Below are positions 27,153 through 36,007 of a DNA stretch of 64,000 nucleotides, in pieces (position 1 is the stretch's first letter; each line of letters begins with the position of its first letter). The notes below the pieces were generated by a model, which did no database searches, had not been told where the DNA came from, and worked only from the letters and a program-made list of their open reading frames with translations. Made by a program: the position numbers and the translations under genes. Origin of the DNA: Pseudomonas sp. MM213 (GTDB taxonomy: Bacteria > Pseudomonadota > Gammaproteobacteria > Pseudomonadales > Pseudomonadaceae); NCBI RefSeq assembly GCF_020423045.1, contig NZ_CP081943.1, positions 2,356,001 to 2,420,000 on the forward strand, read 5' to 3'.

Positions 27153-27944
27153 ATGAATCAACCTGTTACCAGCCGTGTGACCTGCGAAAGGCGCGGCCAT
27201 GTCCTGTTGATCGGCCTGGATCGGGTGGCCAAGCGCAATGCCTTCGACCTCGACCTGCTCAACGCACTCAGCCTGGCCTACGGTGAGTTCGAGGCTGACA
27301 GCGAAGCGCGGGTGGCGGTGGTGTTCGGCCATGGCGAGCATTTCACCGCCGGGCTTGACCTGGTCAGCGCCAGTTCGGCCCTGGCCGAGGGCTGGCAGGC
27401 ACCGCCCGGCGGCTGCGATCCGTGGGGCGTGTTCGCGGGTCCGCGAGTCAGCAAACCGGTGATCGTCGCCGCGCAAGGTTATTGCCTGACCATCGGCATT
27501 GAGCTGATGCTCGCCGCCGACATCAACCTCTGCGCCAGTAACACCCGGTTTGCCCAGAAAGAAGTGCAGCGCGGGATTTTCCCGTTTGGCGGGGCCACAT
27601 TGCGCCTTCATCAAGTCGCCGGTTGGGGCAATGCGATGCGCTGGTTGCTGACCGGGGATGAATTCGATGCGCATGACGCGTTGCATCTGGGGTTGGTGCA
27701 GGAAGTCATGGCCAGCGAGGATTTGCTGCTCCGGGCGATCGAGCTGGCAGAGCGGATTGCCCGGCAGGCGCCGCTGGGGGTTCAGGCAACGTTGATGTCG
27801 GCGCGGCAGGCGCGTTATGAGGGCGAAACAGCCGCAGCGCTGGGGTTGCCGCCGCTGGTGAAGAAGTTGTTGGCGAGTGAGGATGCGAAGGAAGGCGTGC
27901 GGTCGATGGTTGAGAAGCGGCCCGGCATTTTCAAAGGGGTTTGA
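27153..27944 (+). CDS. Crotonase/enoyl-CoA hydratase family protein
   Basis: A 263-residue crotonase-fold protein. The first oxyanion-hole block is HGEHFTAGLDLVSA (about 65-78), the second GYCLTIGIELMLAADINL (about 110-128), and a Glu in QKEVQRGIFPFGG may act in catalysis. Its reaction (hydratase, isomerase or other CoA chemistry) cannot be assigned. ATG 27153 has GAGGAATTGTTCG upstream; the longer frame runs through non-coding leader. In P. aeruginosa deaD, a crotonase, a spermidine-synthase-like gene and a DAHP synthase lie together as they do here. Confidence 0.85.
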   Translation: MNQPVTSRVTCERRGHVLLIGLDRVAKRNAFDLDLLNALSLAYGEFEADSEARVAVVFGHGEHFTAGLDLVSASSALAEGWQAPPGGCDPWGVFAGPRVSKPVIVAAQGYCLTIGIELMLAADINLCASNTRFAQKEVQRGIFPFGGATLRLHQVAGWGNAMRWLLTGDEFDAHDALHLGLVQEVMASEDLLLRAIELAERIARQAPLGVQATLMSARQARYEGETAAALGLPPLVKKLLASEDAKEGVRSMVEKRPGIFKGV

Positions 27945-27969
27945 GGTTTGTGGCGAGGCGGATATTGCC

Positions 27970-28050
27970 TTCGCGGGCAAGCCTCGCTCCTACAGGGAAA
28001 TGCGCACCCTTGTAGGAGCGAGCGGTGCGACGATTCGACTTGCCCGCGAA
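27970..28050. repeat. REP pair with inserted right arm
   Basis: The left arm is the common TTCGCGGGCAAGCCTCGCTC. The right arm GTAGGAGCGAG is interrupted by CGGTGCGACGATTCGA before CTTGCCCGCGAAG. The same insert occurs at 30338 and 35256. Confidence 0.8.
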
Positions 28051-28071
28051 GAGGCCCTAAAGAACAACAAA

Positions 28072-28827
28072 TCAAGTAGCCGGGCGAATCGCCTTGATCA
28101 ACGACTGCAACGAATACCCCAACCGTGGCGCCAGCCCTTCGGCCCGCGCAACCAACCCATCCATGTCCAGTTCCTGATCCAGCTCCGACGGCACGAGCAG
28201 AATCACATTGCCCTCCTTCACCGGCAACTCCCAGTAATGCCGGTGATAGAGCCCACGCAACAGCGCCGCGCCCAACGGTTTGCCATCATCGGTGGCCCAC
28301 TGGTTGATCACCAGCCAGCCGCCCGGATTCAGGCGTTTCTGACAGTTTTCCAGAAAACTCCAGGCCAGATGCCCGACACCCGGCCCGACATCGGTATAAA
28401 GGTCGACAAAAATCAGGTCGGCCGGCTCGGCGGTATCGAGCAGCTCCAGCGCATCGCCGACACGGATGTACAGCCGCGGATCATCATCCAGCCCCAGGTA
28501 TTCGATGGCCAGGCGCGGCACATCGGGCCGCAGTTCGATGGCTTCGACATCTTCCAGCGGCAAGAACTTCAGGCAAGCCTGAGTCAGCGTGCCGGCACCG
28601 AGGCCGAGGAACAGCGCGCTTTCCGGTTGCTCGTGGCACAACGCGCCAATCAGCATGGCACGGGTGTAATCGTATTCGAGCCAGCTCGGGTCGGCGGTGA
28701 ACACGCAGCTCTGTTCGATGGCATCACCGAACTCGAGAAAACGGTAATCGGCCACTTCCAGTACGCGAATCACGCCGAACTCGTCCTGTACCTCGGCGAG
28801 CAGATGCTCGACGCGCTCCTCAGTCAT
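28072..28827 (-). CDS. Spermidine-synthase-like protein
   Basis: A 251-residue protein with the spermine/spermidine synthase Rossmann fold. ALFLGLGAGTLTQA (about 91-104) is the nucleotide-binding glycine loop, VEAIELRPDV the acidic strand 2, and ADLIFVDLYTDVG strand 4. It lacks the SpeE N-terminal domain with its family motifs and is shorter, so a true polyamine synthase activity is uncertain. It may be one of the many orphan members. It converges with the crotonase and diverges from the DAHP synthase. Confidence 0.8.
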   Translation of the reverse strand: MTEERVEHLLAEVQDEFGVIRVLEVADYRFLEFGDAIEQSCVFTADPSWLEYDYTRAMLIGALCHEQPESALFLGLGAGTLTQACLKFLPLEDVEAIELRPDVPRLAIEYLGLDDDPRLYIRVGDALELLDTAEPADLIFVDLYTDVGPGVGHLAWSFLENCQKRLNPGGWLVINQWATDDGKPLGAALLRGLYHRHYWELPVKEGNVILLVPSELDQELDMDGLVARAEGLAPRLGYSLQSLIKAIRPAT

Positions 28828-28976
28828 TTCGTCTCCAGATCGTCACCGGGCCCGGCAACGCAATGCACCGCAACATCAGGCGGCAAAGGCGCGATTGTCC
28901 GCGAAGCGACGGGAACAGGTCACGCACTAATTTGCTGATAACATGAACGTCCGAGCGTAAAACAACCGAGACCGTG

Positions 28977-30323
28977 ATGAGCCAACCCTGGAGCCCTGAC
29001 AGCTGGCGCGCCCTGCCGATCCAGCAACAACCCCACTACCCCGACGCGGCGCATTTGCTGCACGTCGAGCAAACCCTGGCGAGTTATCCGCCGCTGGTGT
29101 TTGCCGGTGAAGCCCGGGAGTTGCGACGTCAGTTTGCCGAAGTGACCCAGGGCCGCGCATTTCTGTTGCAGGGCGGCGATTGCGCCGAAAGCTTCGCCGA
29201 GTTCTCTGCCGCGAAAATCCGCGACACCTTTAAAGTGCTGCTGCAAATGGCCATCGTCATGACCTTCGCCGCCGGTTGCCCGGTGGTCAAGGTCGGGCGC
29301 ATGGCCGGTCAGTTCGCCAAACCGCGTTCGGCCAACGACGAAACCATCGACGGCGTGACCCTGCCCGCCTACCGTGGCGACATCGTCAACGGCATCGGCT
29401 TCGACGAAAAAAGCCGTGTGCCGGACCCGGAGCGTCTGCTCCAGTCCTATCACCAGTCCACCGCGACCCTGAACCTGCTGCGCGCCTTCGCCCAGGGCGG
29501 CTTTGCCGACCTGCATCAGGTGCACAAGTGGAACCTGGACTTCATCGCCAACTCGGCGCTGGCGGAAAAATACAGCCACCTCGCCGATCGCATCGATGAA
29601 ACCCTGGCGTTCATGCGCGCCTGCGGCATGGACAGCTCGCCACAACTGCGCGAAACCAGTTTCTTCACCGCCCACGAAGCGCTGCTGCTGAACTACGAAG
29701 AAGCCTTCGTGCGTCGCGACAGCCTGACCAACGATTACTACGATTGCTCGGCGCACATGTTGTGGATCGGCGACCGCACCCGTCAGCTCGACGGCGCTCA
29801 CGTCGAATTCCTGCGCGGGGTGAACAACCCGATCGGGGTCAAGGTCGGCCCGAGCATGAACCCGGAAGACTTGATTCGCCTGATCGACGTGCTCAACCCG
29901 GACAACGATCCAGGTCGCTTGAACCTGATCGCACGAATGGGCGCGAACAAGGTTGGCGATCATTTGCCGCAACTGATCCGCGCGGTGCAGCGTGAAGGCA
30001 AGCAGGTGCTTTGGAGTTCCGATCCGATGCACGGCAACACCATCAAGGCCAGCAGCGGCTACAAGACCCGCGACTTTGCGCAGATTCTTGGCGAGGTGAA
30101 GCAGTTCTTCCAGGTGCACGAAGCCGAAGGCACCTATGCCGGCGGCATTCACATCGAGATGACCGGGCAGAATGTCACCGAGTGCATTGGTGGTGCGCGA
30201 CCGATCACCGAGGACGGGTTGTCGGATCGGTATCACACCCATTGTGACCCGCGGATGAATGCGGATCAGTCGCTGGAGTTGGCGTTCCTTATTGCCGAAA
30301 CCCTGAAACAAGTCCGTCGGTAA
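28977..30323 (+). CDS. Class II DAHP synthase
   Basis: A 448-residue type II 3-deoxy-D-arabino-heptulosonate-7-phosphate synthase, joining PEP and erythrose-4-phosphate at the entry to the shikimate pathway. Visible family blocks: [11 protein letters not shown] (about 62-72, metal Cys), [39 protein letters not shown] and [20 protein letters not shown] 28977 is chosen over the GTG immediately before it. A separate class I enzyme lies at 44571, so the window has both types, probably with different feedback or pathway roles such as aromatic amino acids versus secondary metabolites. Confidence 0.93.
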   Translation: MSQPWSPDSWRALPIQQQPHYPDAAHLLHVEQTLASYPPLVFAGEARELRRQFAEVTQGRAFLLQGGDCAESFAEFSAAKIRDTFKVLLQMAIVMTFAAGCPVVKVGRMAGQFAKPRSANDETIDGVTLPAYRGDIVNGIGFDEKSRVPDPERLLQSYHQSTATLNLLRAFAQGGFADLHQVHKWNLDFIANSALAEKYSHLADRIDETLAFMRACGMDSSPQLRETSFFTAHEALLLNYEEAFVRRDSLTNDYYDCSAHMLWIGDRTRQLDGAHVEFLRGVNNPIGVKVGPSMNPEDLIRLIDVLNPDNDPGRLNLIARMGANKVGDHLPQLIRAVQREGKQVLWSSDPMHGNTIKASSGYKTRDFAQILGEVKQFFQVHEAEGTYAGGIHIEMTGQNVTECIGGARPITEDGLSDRYHTHCDPRMNADQSLELAFLIAETLKQVRR

Positions 30324-30337
30324 ACCGTGTCGCTGCC

Positions 30338-30419
30338 TTCGCGGGCAAGCCTCGCTCCTACAAGGGATCGCGAACCCCTGTAGGAGCGAGCGGTGCGGCG
30401 ATCCGACTTGCCCGCGAAG
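30338..30419. repeat. REP pair with inserted right arm
   Basis: Same variant as at 27970: the right arm reads GTAGGAGCGAG, CGGTGCGGCGATCCGA, CTTGCCCGCGAAG. Confidence 0.8.
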
Positions 30420-30427
30420 GCGTCAGC

Positions 30428-31657
30428 TCAGTCACCCTCAATCTGAGCCAATGCCACCCGCAACCGCCCCGCACTCGCCCGCGGGCAATTCAACTGCACC
30501 CGCTCCAACCCCAGCCAATCCGCCATCCGCCGCAAATTCACCGCCAACGCCAGCACCCCTTCCTCATCCAGCCCCGGCTCTTCCTCATGCACGGCATGCA
30601 CCGCCAACCGCCCCAACGCCCGCTCCGCACGCAAATCCACTCGCGCAGCAATCCGCTCGTTGTATAAAAACGGCAACACGTAATAGCCGTAGACCCGCTT
30701 GTCCGGCGGCGTATAAATCTCCAGCCGATAGCGAAAATCGAACAAACGCTCGGTACGACTGCGCTCCCAGATCAGCGAATCGAAGGGTGACAGCAAGGCA
30801 CTGGCCTCGACCTTGCGCGGCACTTTCGGCTCTGGCAAACAAAAGCCCGGTTGCCGCCAACCCTGGACCTCACAGGTCAGTAGCTCCCCGGCTTCCACCA
30901 GTTCCGCAAGGCGCGGCCGCGCATCACCCGGGCTGAGCCGGAAGTAATCGCGCAGGTCCTTTTCCGTCGCCACACCCAAGGCATTCGCGGCGTGCAACAG
31001 CAGCCCGCGCTGGGCCTCGTCCTCCGCGAGCAACGGCTGCTGCAGAACCGCCGAAGGAATCACCCGCTCGGGCAAATCATAGAGCCGCTCGAATCCACGC
31101 CGCCCGGCCACGGTCACTTCCCCGGCGGCGAACAACCATTCCAGCGCATGCTTTTCCGCACTCCAGTCCCACCACGGCCCTGCCCGCTCCTGACGGGTCG
31201 AAAGGCTGCCGGCACCCAGCGCGCCGAGCTCTTCAACCGAGGCCAGCACCCGCCGGACAGTGTCCTGTTGCTCACGCCCGAAACGTGCCAGTTGCTGATA
31301 GATATCTTCGCCACGACTCGCGCGCCGCATGCGCCAGCGCATCAACGGGTACATCGACAGCGGCAGCAACGAGGCTTCATGCCCCCAGTATTCGAACAGC
31401 GTGCGTCGCCGGCCCGAACTCCAGGCAGCCTGGTCGAGCAAGTCGGATGAGTAATTGCCGAGGCGGGAAAACAAGGGAAGGTAGTGCGAACGCACCAACG
31501 CATTGACCGAATCGATCTGCAAGATGCCCAGCCGCTCGATCAGGCGATTGAGCTGCACCGCTTTGATCGCCGCTGGCGGCTGGCGCCCGTTGAATCCTTG
31601 GGCGGCCAGCGCCAGGCGTCGAGCCTGTTTGATGGAAAAGGACAGCGTTGCGGGCAT
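30428..31657 (-). CDS. YcaQ/AlkZ-type DNA glycosylase (HTH_42)
   Basis: A 409-residue winged-helix protein of the YcaQ/AlkZ family, glycosylases that remove bulky alkyl adducts and unhook interstrand crosslinks. The catalytic QxQ/QxD motif is present as QID (Gln47, Asp49) in RLGILQIDSVNALVRSHY. Conserved LFEYWGHEASLLP and SPFDSLIWERSRTERLFDF blocks follow. Acting as a QxD form it may differ in preference from E. coli YcaQ. ATG 31657 has AAGGAG 6 nt upstream; in-frame starts further upstream lack this. Confidence 0.88.
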   Translation of the reverse strand: MPATLSFSIKQARRLALAAQGFNGRQPPAAIKAVQLNRLIERLGILQIDSVNALVRSHYLPLFSRLGNYSSDLLDQAAWSSGRRRTLFEYWGHEASLLPLSMYPLMRWRMRRASRGEDIYQQLARFGREQQDTVRRVLASVEELGALGAGSLSTRQERAGPWWDWSAEKHALEWLFAAGEVTVAGRRGFERLYDLPERVIPSAVLQQPLLAEDEAQRGLLLHAANALGVATEKDLRDYFRLSPGDARPRLAELVEAGELLTCEVQGWRQPGFCLPEPKVPRKVEASALLSPFDSLIWERSRTERLFDFRYRLEIYTPPDKRVYGYYVLPFLYNERIAARVDLRAERALGRLAVHAVHEEEPGLDEEGVLALAVNLRRMADWLGLERVQLNCPRASAGRLRVALAQIEGD

Positions 31658-31721
31658 GAGCATCTCCTTGTCTGCTCGCAACCTACCTCACCGGGAGACG
31701 GTTTGTGTAGTTGTGGCTTAC

Positions 31722-31937
31722 TCATTTGTGCATCGGGTCATCCCAGAATGGGCGGACGGTTTCGTGCTCGACATCTGCACGACTGAGCCCGATGTCCTTC
31801 AACGCTTCGTCGCTCATGCCCGCCAACAACTCGCGTTCACGGTGCAATTCGTACCAGCGACTGATCTTGTGCAGTAAATCCGAGACGACGTGGATGGAAT
31901 GTTTCTCTACCTCGACATAACCTTTTTGACCTTTCAT
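31722..31937 (-). CDS. DUF1127 (YjiS-like) small protein
   Basis: A 71-residue protein whose middle (LLHKISRWYELHRERELLAGMSDEALKDIGLSRADV) is a clear DUF1127 domain; the motif LxxMSDxxLxDIGLSR is diagnostic. Roles reported for such proteins include RNA binding and phosphate or stress responses; none can be assigned here. ATG 31937 follows GGAGGG. It is divergent from the LysR gene at 32034 with 96 bp between, so that LysR is a candidate regulator. An upstream in-frame extension covers the promoter gap and is rejected. Confidence 0.88.
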   Translation of the reverse strand: MKGQKGYVEVEKHSIHVVSDLLHKISRWYELHRERELLAGMSDEALKDIGLSRADVEHETVRPFWDDPMHK

Positions 31938-32033
31938 CTTGTTGCCCTCCGTTTGGGATGGCTCAAGTGTCACGCCGGAGCTAAGATCAATCCAACGAAT
32001 GTTTCTTATGCAATACATCTCGGAGATTGATGT

Positions 32034-32888
32034 ATGTCCGCCTTCCCAAGTATCGACACCGAAGTGCTGCGCACCTTTGTGGCCATCGCCGATCAGGGCG
32101 GTTTCACCCGCGCAGGGGAGCTGGTCAACCGCACGCAATCCGCCGTCAGCATGCAAATGAAGCGGCTGGAAGAGGACGTGTTGCAGCGCCAACTGTTCCA
32201 GCGCGACGGCCGCCAGGTGCGGCTGACCGCTGAAGGCCAGGTGCTGCTGGGTTACGCCCGGCGCATCCTCAAGTTGCACAGCGAAGTGTTCAACACCCTG
32301 CGCGAACCGCACATGGTCGGCACGGTGCGGATCGGCACGCCGGACGATTACGTGATGCGTTTTCTGCCGGGGATTCTGCGGCGATTCGCCCAGTCATATC
32401 CGCTGATCCAGATCGAGGTGCACTGCGAATCATCAAAACAATTGCTGCTACGCCAGGATCTTGATTTGTCCATCGTCACCCGCGAGCCGGGCAACGAGAT
32501 CGGCCAGTTGCTGCGCAAGGAACGTTTCGTCTGGGCCGAAGCACAATGCTACAGCGCCCACGAGCAGACACCGTTGCCGCTGGCGATGTTCAACAGTGAT
32601 TGTTTCTGCCGGCTGTGGGCCTGCAATGCGCTGGACGCAATGGGTCGCGACTACCGCGTTGCCTACAACAGCTCGAGCCTGTCGGCGATCATGGCGGTGG
32701 TCAGCGCCGGCCTGGCCGTCACCGCACAACTGGAAAGCCTGATCACCCCGGACATGCGCATTCTCGGTGACGCCGAAGACCTGCCCTTGCTGCCTGAAGC
32801 CAGCATCATGCTGGTGCGCAACCTGCACAATCCGTCACCGATTACCGAATGCCTGGCCGAGCACATCGTCGACGGCTTCAAACTTTAA
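32034..32888 (+). CDS. LysR-family transcriptional regulator
   Basis: A 284-residue LysR protein. The N-terminal HTH (LRTFVAIADQGGFTRAGELVNRTQSAVSMQMKRLEE) resembles the LrhA/HexA branch, and the rest is a periplasmic-binding-type effector domain. ATG at 32034 closely follows CGGAGA. It is divergent from a DUF1127 gene, and its 3-prime end overlaps the convergent TauE gene by 11 bp. The effector is unknown. Confidence 0.9.
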   Translation: MSAFPSIDTEVLRTFVAIADQGGFTRAGELVNRTQSAVSMQMKRLEEDVLQRQLFQRDGRQVRLTAEGQVLLGYARRILKLHSEVFNTLREPHMVGTVRIGTPDDYVMRFLPGILRRFAQSYPLIQIEVHCESSKQLLLRQDLDLSIVTREPGNEIGQLLRKERFVWAEAQCYSAHEQTPLPLAMFNSDCFCRLWACNALDAMGRDYRVAYNSSSLSAIMAVVSAGLAVTAQLESLITPDMRILGDAEDLPLLPEASIMLVRNLHNPSPITECLAEHIVDGFKL

Positions 32889-33627
32889 ACGCGAGCATCA
32901 CCGCGCACAGCACCAGGAAGCCACAGAATAGCCCGCGCAGGAGGCGCTCCGGCATGGCGTGGGCGATCTTCACGCCCCAGCTGATGCTCAGCAGTCCACC
33001 CACGGCCAACGGCACGCCGATCATCCAGTCCACTTGATGATGCACGGCATAGGTGACCAGCGTGACGCCCGTGCTGGGCAATGCCAGTGCCAGCGACAAC
33101 CCTTGGGCCACCACCTGGCTGGTGCCGAACAGGCTGGTCAGCACCGGTGTTGCCACCACCGCCCCGCCCACGCCAAACAATCCGCCCATGGTTCCGGACG
33201 CCGCGCCGAGCACACCCAGCCATGGCCAGGCGTAATTCATCTGCGAAGAAGCCGGCGCATTGGCGTAGAACATTCGCAACAGGTTGTAGGCCGACAGCGC
33301 GATCAGGAAGGCGACAAATCCGATGCGCATGGTTTGCGCATCAATGCCCACCGCCCAGATGGAGCCGGCCCAGGCAAAGCAAAACCCCATCGAGGCCAGC
33401 GGCAGCGCGTGACGCATTTCGATTTTGTTGCGCTGGTGATAACGCCATAGCGCCAGCATCACGTTAGGGACGACCATCACCAGCGCGGTGCCCTGGGCAA
33501 TTTGCTGATCGAGACCGAACAACACGCCGAGCAACGGAATCGCGATCAGACCGCCGCCGATGCCAAACAAGCCGCCGAGGGTTCCCAGGGCTGCGCCAAA
33601 TACCAGGTACATCAAAAACTCGATCAC
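32878..33627 (-). CDS. TauE/SafE-family sulfite/organosulfonate exporter
   Basis: A 249-residue inner-membrane protein with two TauE half-repeats. Each carries the Gly-rich motif: GTLGGLFGIGGGLIAIPLL (about 15-33) and GTMGGLFGVGGAVVATPVL (about 143-161). About eight helices. The family exports sulfite, sulfoacetate or other anions. It is divergent from the LysR gene at 33738, a plausible regulator. The tail overlaps the convergent LysR gene by 11 bp. Confidence 0.9.
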   Translation of the reverse strand: MIEFLMYLVFGAALGTLGGLFGIGGGLIAIPLLGVLFGLDQQIAQGTALVMVVPNVMLALWRYHQRNKIEMRHALPLASMGFCFAWAGSIWAVGIDAQTMRIGFVAFLIALSAYNLLRMFYANAPASSQMNYAWPWLGVLGAASGTMGGLFGVGGAVVATPVLTSLFGTSQVVAQGLSLALALPSTGVTLVTYAVHHQVDWMIGVPLAVGGLLSISWGVKIAHAMPERLLRGLFCGFLVLCAVMLAFKV

Positions 33628-33737
33628 GGCCGATTTCCTTTTATCTCAGGCCATTCATCCTACGCAGTCGGCGCTGGCGGGGAAACGCACAGCAACGCAC
33701 AATGGCTGTGCCAACTTCGCATAAGCATTGATACACC

Positions 33738-34694
33738 ATGAACCCTAATCAATTGACCGAACAACTCGGGCTGTTCCTCGACGTGCTGGAAACCGGCAGC
33801 TTTTCCGCTGCCTCTCGCCGTCATCCACTGACCCCTTCCGCCGTGGCGCGGCGCATCGATAGCCTGGAAAGCGCAGTCGGCAGCCAGTTGTTCATTCGCA
33901 GCACCCATGCCGTCCGCGCGACCCCGGCCGGCGTGGCGTTTGCCGAGCGTGCGCGGCGGATCGTGGCGGAATTGCAACTGGCCCGCGCCGAGGCGGTGTC
34001 CCTGAGCAGTGCGCCGGAAGGCTTGATCCGGATCGACGCGCCCGCCGCGTTCGGCCGACGGCATCTGGCGCCGGTGATCGCTGATTTTCTGATGCTGTAC
34101 CCCGGCCTCGACGTGCAACTGCACCTGATCGACAGTTTTGTCGACATGCAGGGTTTGAATCTGGGCAAGGTCGATCTGGTGCTGCGTGCCGGGCAAATGG
34201 CCGATACCCGGCTGGTGGCCACGCCGCTGGCGAGCATGGTGCGCATCGCCTGCGCCAGCCCTGCGTACCTTCAACGCCGTGGCGTGCCGACCGACCCGGC
34301 GCAGTTGAGTGATCACGACGGCCTCGACTGGGATGGCCTGGCGCCGCCATTTGCCTGGCGTTTCGAGCAAAACGCAGAAATGCATCTGCATCGTCCCGGG
34401 CGCATCCGCATGAGCGCCAACAATGCCGAGGCGCTGGTCTGCGGTGCGCTGGCCGGGCTCGGGATCGCGCACTTGCCGACCTGGTTGACCAGCGAATACC
34501 TGTTGCGCGGTGAACTGCTGCCGCTGTTCTGTGAACACGGCCTGCCACCGCCGGAAACCACCGGCATCTATGCGTTGCGTCTGGAGCAGCAACCCAACCC
34601 GAGGAGTCGTTTATTGCTGGAGTACCTGAAAGTCCGCTTCAGCCCTGTCCCGCCATGGGATCTGGCGCTGCGAACCAATCTGGACCGGCACTAG
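33738..34694 (+). CDS. LysR-family transcriptional regulator
   Basis: A 318-residue LysR protein with HTH LFLDVLETGSFSAASRRHPLTPSAVARRIDSLE and a C-terminal effector domain. It looks like the group of LysR regulators placed divergently next to exporters (here TauE, start codons 110 bp apart). The effector is not known. The ATG at 33738 lacks a strong Shine-Dalgarno. Confidence 0.88.
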   Translation: MNPNQLTEQLGLFLDVLETGSFSAASRRHPLTPSAVARRIDSLESAVGSQLFIRSTHAVRATPAGVAFAERARRIVAELQLARAEAVSLSSAPEGLIRIDAPAAFGRRHLAPVIADFLMLYPGLDVQLHLIDSFVDMQGLNLGKVDLVLRAGQMADTRLVATPLASMVRIACASPAYLQRRGVPTDPAQLSDHDGLDWDGLAPPFAWRFEQNAEMHLHRPGRIRMSANNAEALVCGALAGLGIAHLPTWLTSEYLLRGELLPLFCEHGLPPPETTGIYALRLEQQPNPRSRLLLEYLKVRFSPVPPWDLALRTNLDRH

Positions 34695-34763
34695 GTCAGA
34701 ATTATCTGGCGCATTAAAGATTCGCCCGCTAGATTCATGAAGATCACTGATCAAGGCTTTGAG

Positions 34764-35225
34764 ATGAACACCGAACGCGACACCACGGATAACTGCGACG
34801 ACCTGTTGCTGGACAATCAGGCCTGCTTCGCCCTGCATTCCACTTCACTGCTGATGACCAAGGTCTACAAGCCGCTGCTGCAAGCGCTGGGCCTGACCTA
34901 TCCGCAGTACCTGGCGATGATGGTGTTGTGGGAACGGGACGGTTTGACCGTAGGCGAAATCAGCACGCGTTTGCTGACCGATCCCGGTTCGTTGACCCCG
35001 TTGCTCAAGCGCCTGGAAGTCGAAGGCTTGCTCAGCCGCACTCGCAGCCGCGAGGACGAGCGAGTGGTGATTGTCGAGCTGACTGAACAGGGTCGCGCGT
35101 TGCGGGACAAGGCGCGCGGCGTGCCCCAGTGCATCCTCGGCGCCAGCGGCATGACGCTTGAGCGGTTGCAAAAACTGCAAGCGGAGCTGCAAGTGCTGCG
35201 TAGCAATCTGCAGGACAGCCTTTAA
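34764..35225 (+). CDS. ohrR: Organic hydroperoxide sensor OhrR (MarR family)
   Basis: A 153-residue MarR-type repressor. The peroxide-sensing Cys is Cys21 in DNQACFALHST, followed by KVYKPLLQALGLTYPQYLAMMVLWE and a winged helix ending SREDERVVIVELTEQG. Oxidation of this Cys by organic hydroperoxides releases DNA. ATG 34764 gives the usual length; an ATG nine codons upstream lacks a ribosome site. It precedes ohr on the same strand, separated by a REP pair and a promoter region with dyads. Confidence 0.93.
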   Translation: MNTERDTTDNCDDLLLDNQACFALHSTSLLMTKVYKPLLQALGLTYPQYLAMMVLWERDGLTVGEISTRLLTDPGSLTPLLKRLEVEGLLSRTRSREDERVVIVELTEQGRALRDKARGVPQCILGASGMTLERLQKLQAELQVLRSNLQDSL

Positions 35226-35255
35226 GCGATCACCTGATAGATCGCGTTATCGTTC

Positions 35256-35334
35256 TTCGCGGGCAAGCCTCGCTCCTACAGGTCATGTGCGGTCTGTAGG
35301 AGCGAGCGGTGCGGCGATCCGACTTGCCCGCGAA
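35256..35334. repeat. REP pair with inserted right arm
   Basis: Third copy of the variant with CGGTGCGGCGATCCGA inside the right arm, between ohrR and ohr. Confidence 0.8.
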
Positions 35335-35461
35335 AGCATCCTCGACGCCACAAAAAATTCCTGCCTGTCATTCCCGCACCAAAGCCTCTACATCAAGCCT
35401 CTCCCCGCCGAATGCATACCCTGCGCATGCTTTCAGGAAAACTTTTTAAAAATTTATCTTG

Positions 35462-35480
35462 CGCGCTAAATATTAGCGCG
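35462..35480. promoter_or_regulatory. ohr: Putative OhrR operator 1
   Basis: The perfect dyad CGCGCTAA-ATA-TTAGCGCG lies about 75 bp before ohr. TTAGCGCG half-sites recur just downstream. Confidence 0.55.
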
Positions 35481-35501
35481 ATACATTCATCTCGCACTTA
35501 C

Positions 35502-35524
35502 TTAGCGCGCAAACATTTAGCGCA
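35502..35524. promoter_or_regulatory. ohr: Putative OhrR operator 2
   Basis: TTAGCGCGCAAA followed by TTTAGCGC, again built of the TTAGCGC half-site, about 30 bp before ohr. Two clustered dyads in the ohr promoter fit OhrR repression. Confidence 0.5.
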
Positions 35525-35555
35525 AACCATCCAAACCTGAAACGAGGCCTACATC

Positions 35556-35975
35556 ATGCAAACTCTCTACACCGCAATCGCAACCTCCACTGGCGGCCGT
35601 GACGGTCGTGCGGTTTCCAGCGACAACATCCTCGACGTCAAACTCGCCACTCCGAAAGAACTCGGCGGTGCTGGCGGCGCGGCCACCAACCCGGAACAAC
35701 TGTTCGCCGCCGGTTACTCGGCCTGCTTCATCGGCGCACTGAAGTTCGTTGCCAGCCAGACCAAACGCAGCATCCCGGCCGACGCCTCGATCACTGCCCA
35801 CGTCGGCATCGGCCAGATTCCTGGCGGCTTCGGTCTGGACATCGACCTGCACATCAGCCTGCCGGGTCTTGAACAAGCCGATGCGCAAACCCTGGTCGAC
35901 GCGGCCCACCAGGTCTGCCCGTACTCCAACGCCACCCGCGGCAACGTCGAAGTGCGCCTGCACGTAACCGTCTAA
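35556..35975 (+). CDS. ohr: Organic hydroperoxide reductase Ohr
   Basis: A 139-residue OsmC/Ohr-family peroxidase that reduces organic hydroperoxides at the expense of lipoyl or dihydrolipoamide thiols. Peroxidatic Cys57 is in FAAGYSACFIGALK and resolving Cys121 in AHQVCPYSNATRGN. N-terminal LYTAIATSTGGRDGRAVS is typical of Ohr rather than OsmC. AACGAGG precedes the ATG. It is preceded by ohrR and by TTAGCGC dyads, and is followed after 32 bp by a secreted esterase that may be co-transcribed. Confidence 0.96.
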   Translation: MQTLYTAIATSTGGRDGRAVSSDNILDVKLATPKELGGAGGAATNPEQLFAAGYSACFIGALKFVASQTKRSIPADASITAHVGIGQIPGGFGLDIDLHISLPGLEQADAQTLVDAAHQVCPYSNATRGNVEVRLHVTV

Positions 35976-36007
35976 CCGTCGACTCCAAGACCGAACAGGA
36001 AACGAAC

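Noticed and set aside
28920..30311. A 463-codon open frame on the minus strand
   Set aside because: Antisense to the class II DAHP synthase, without any family motif.
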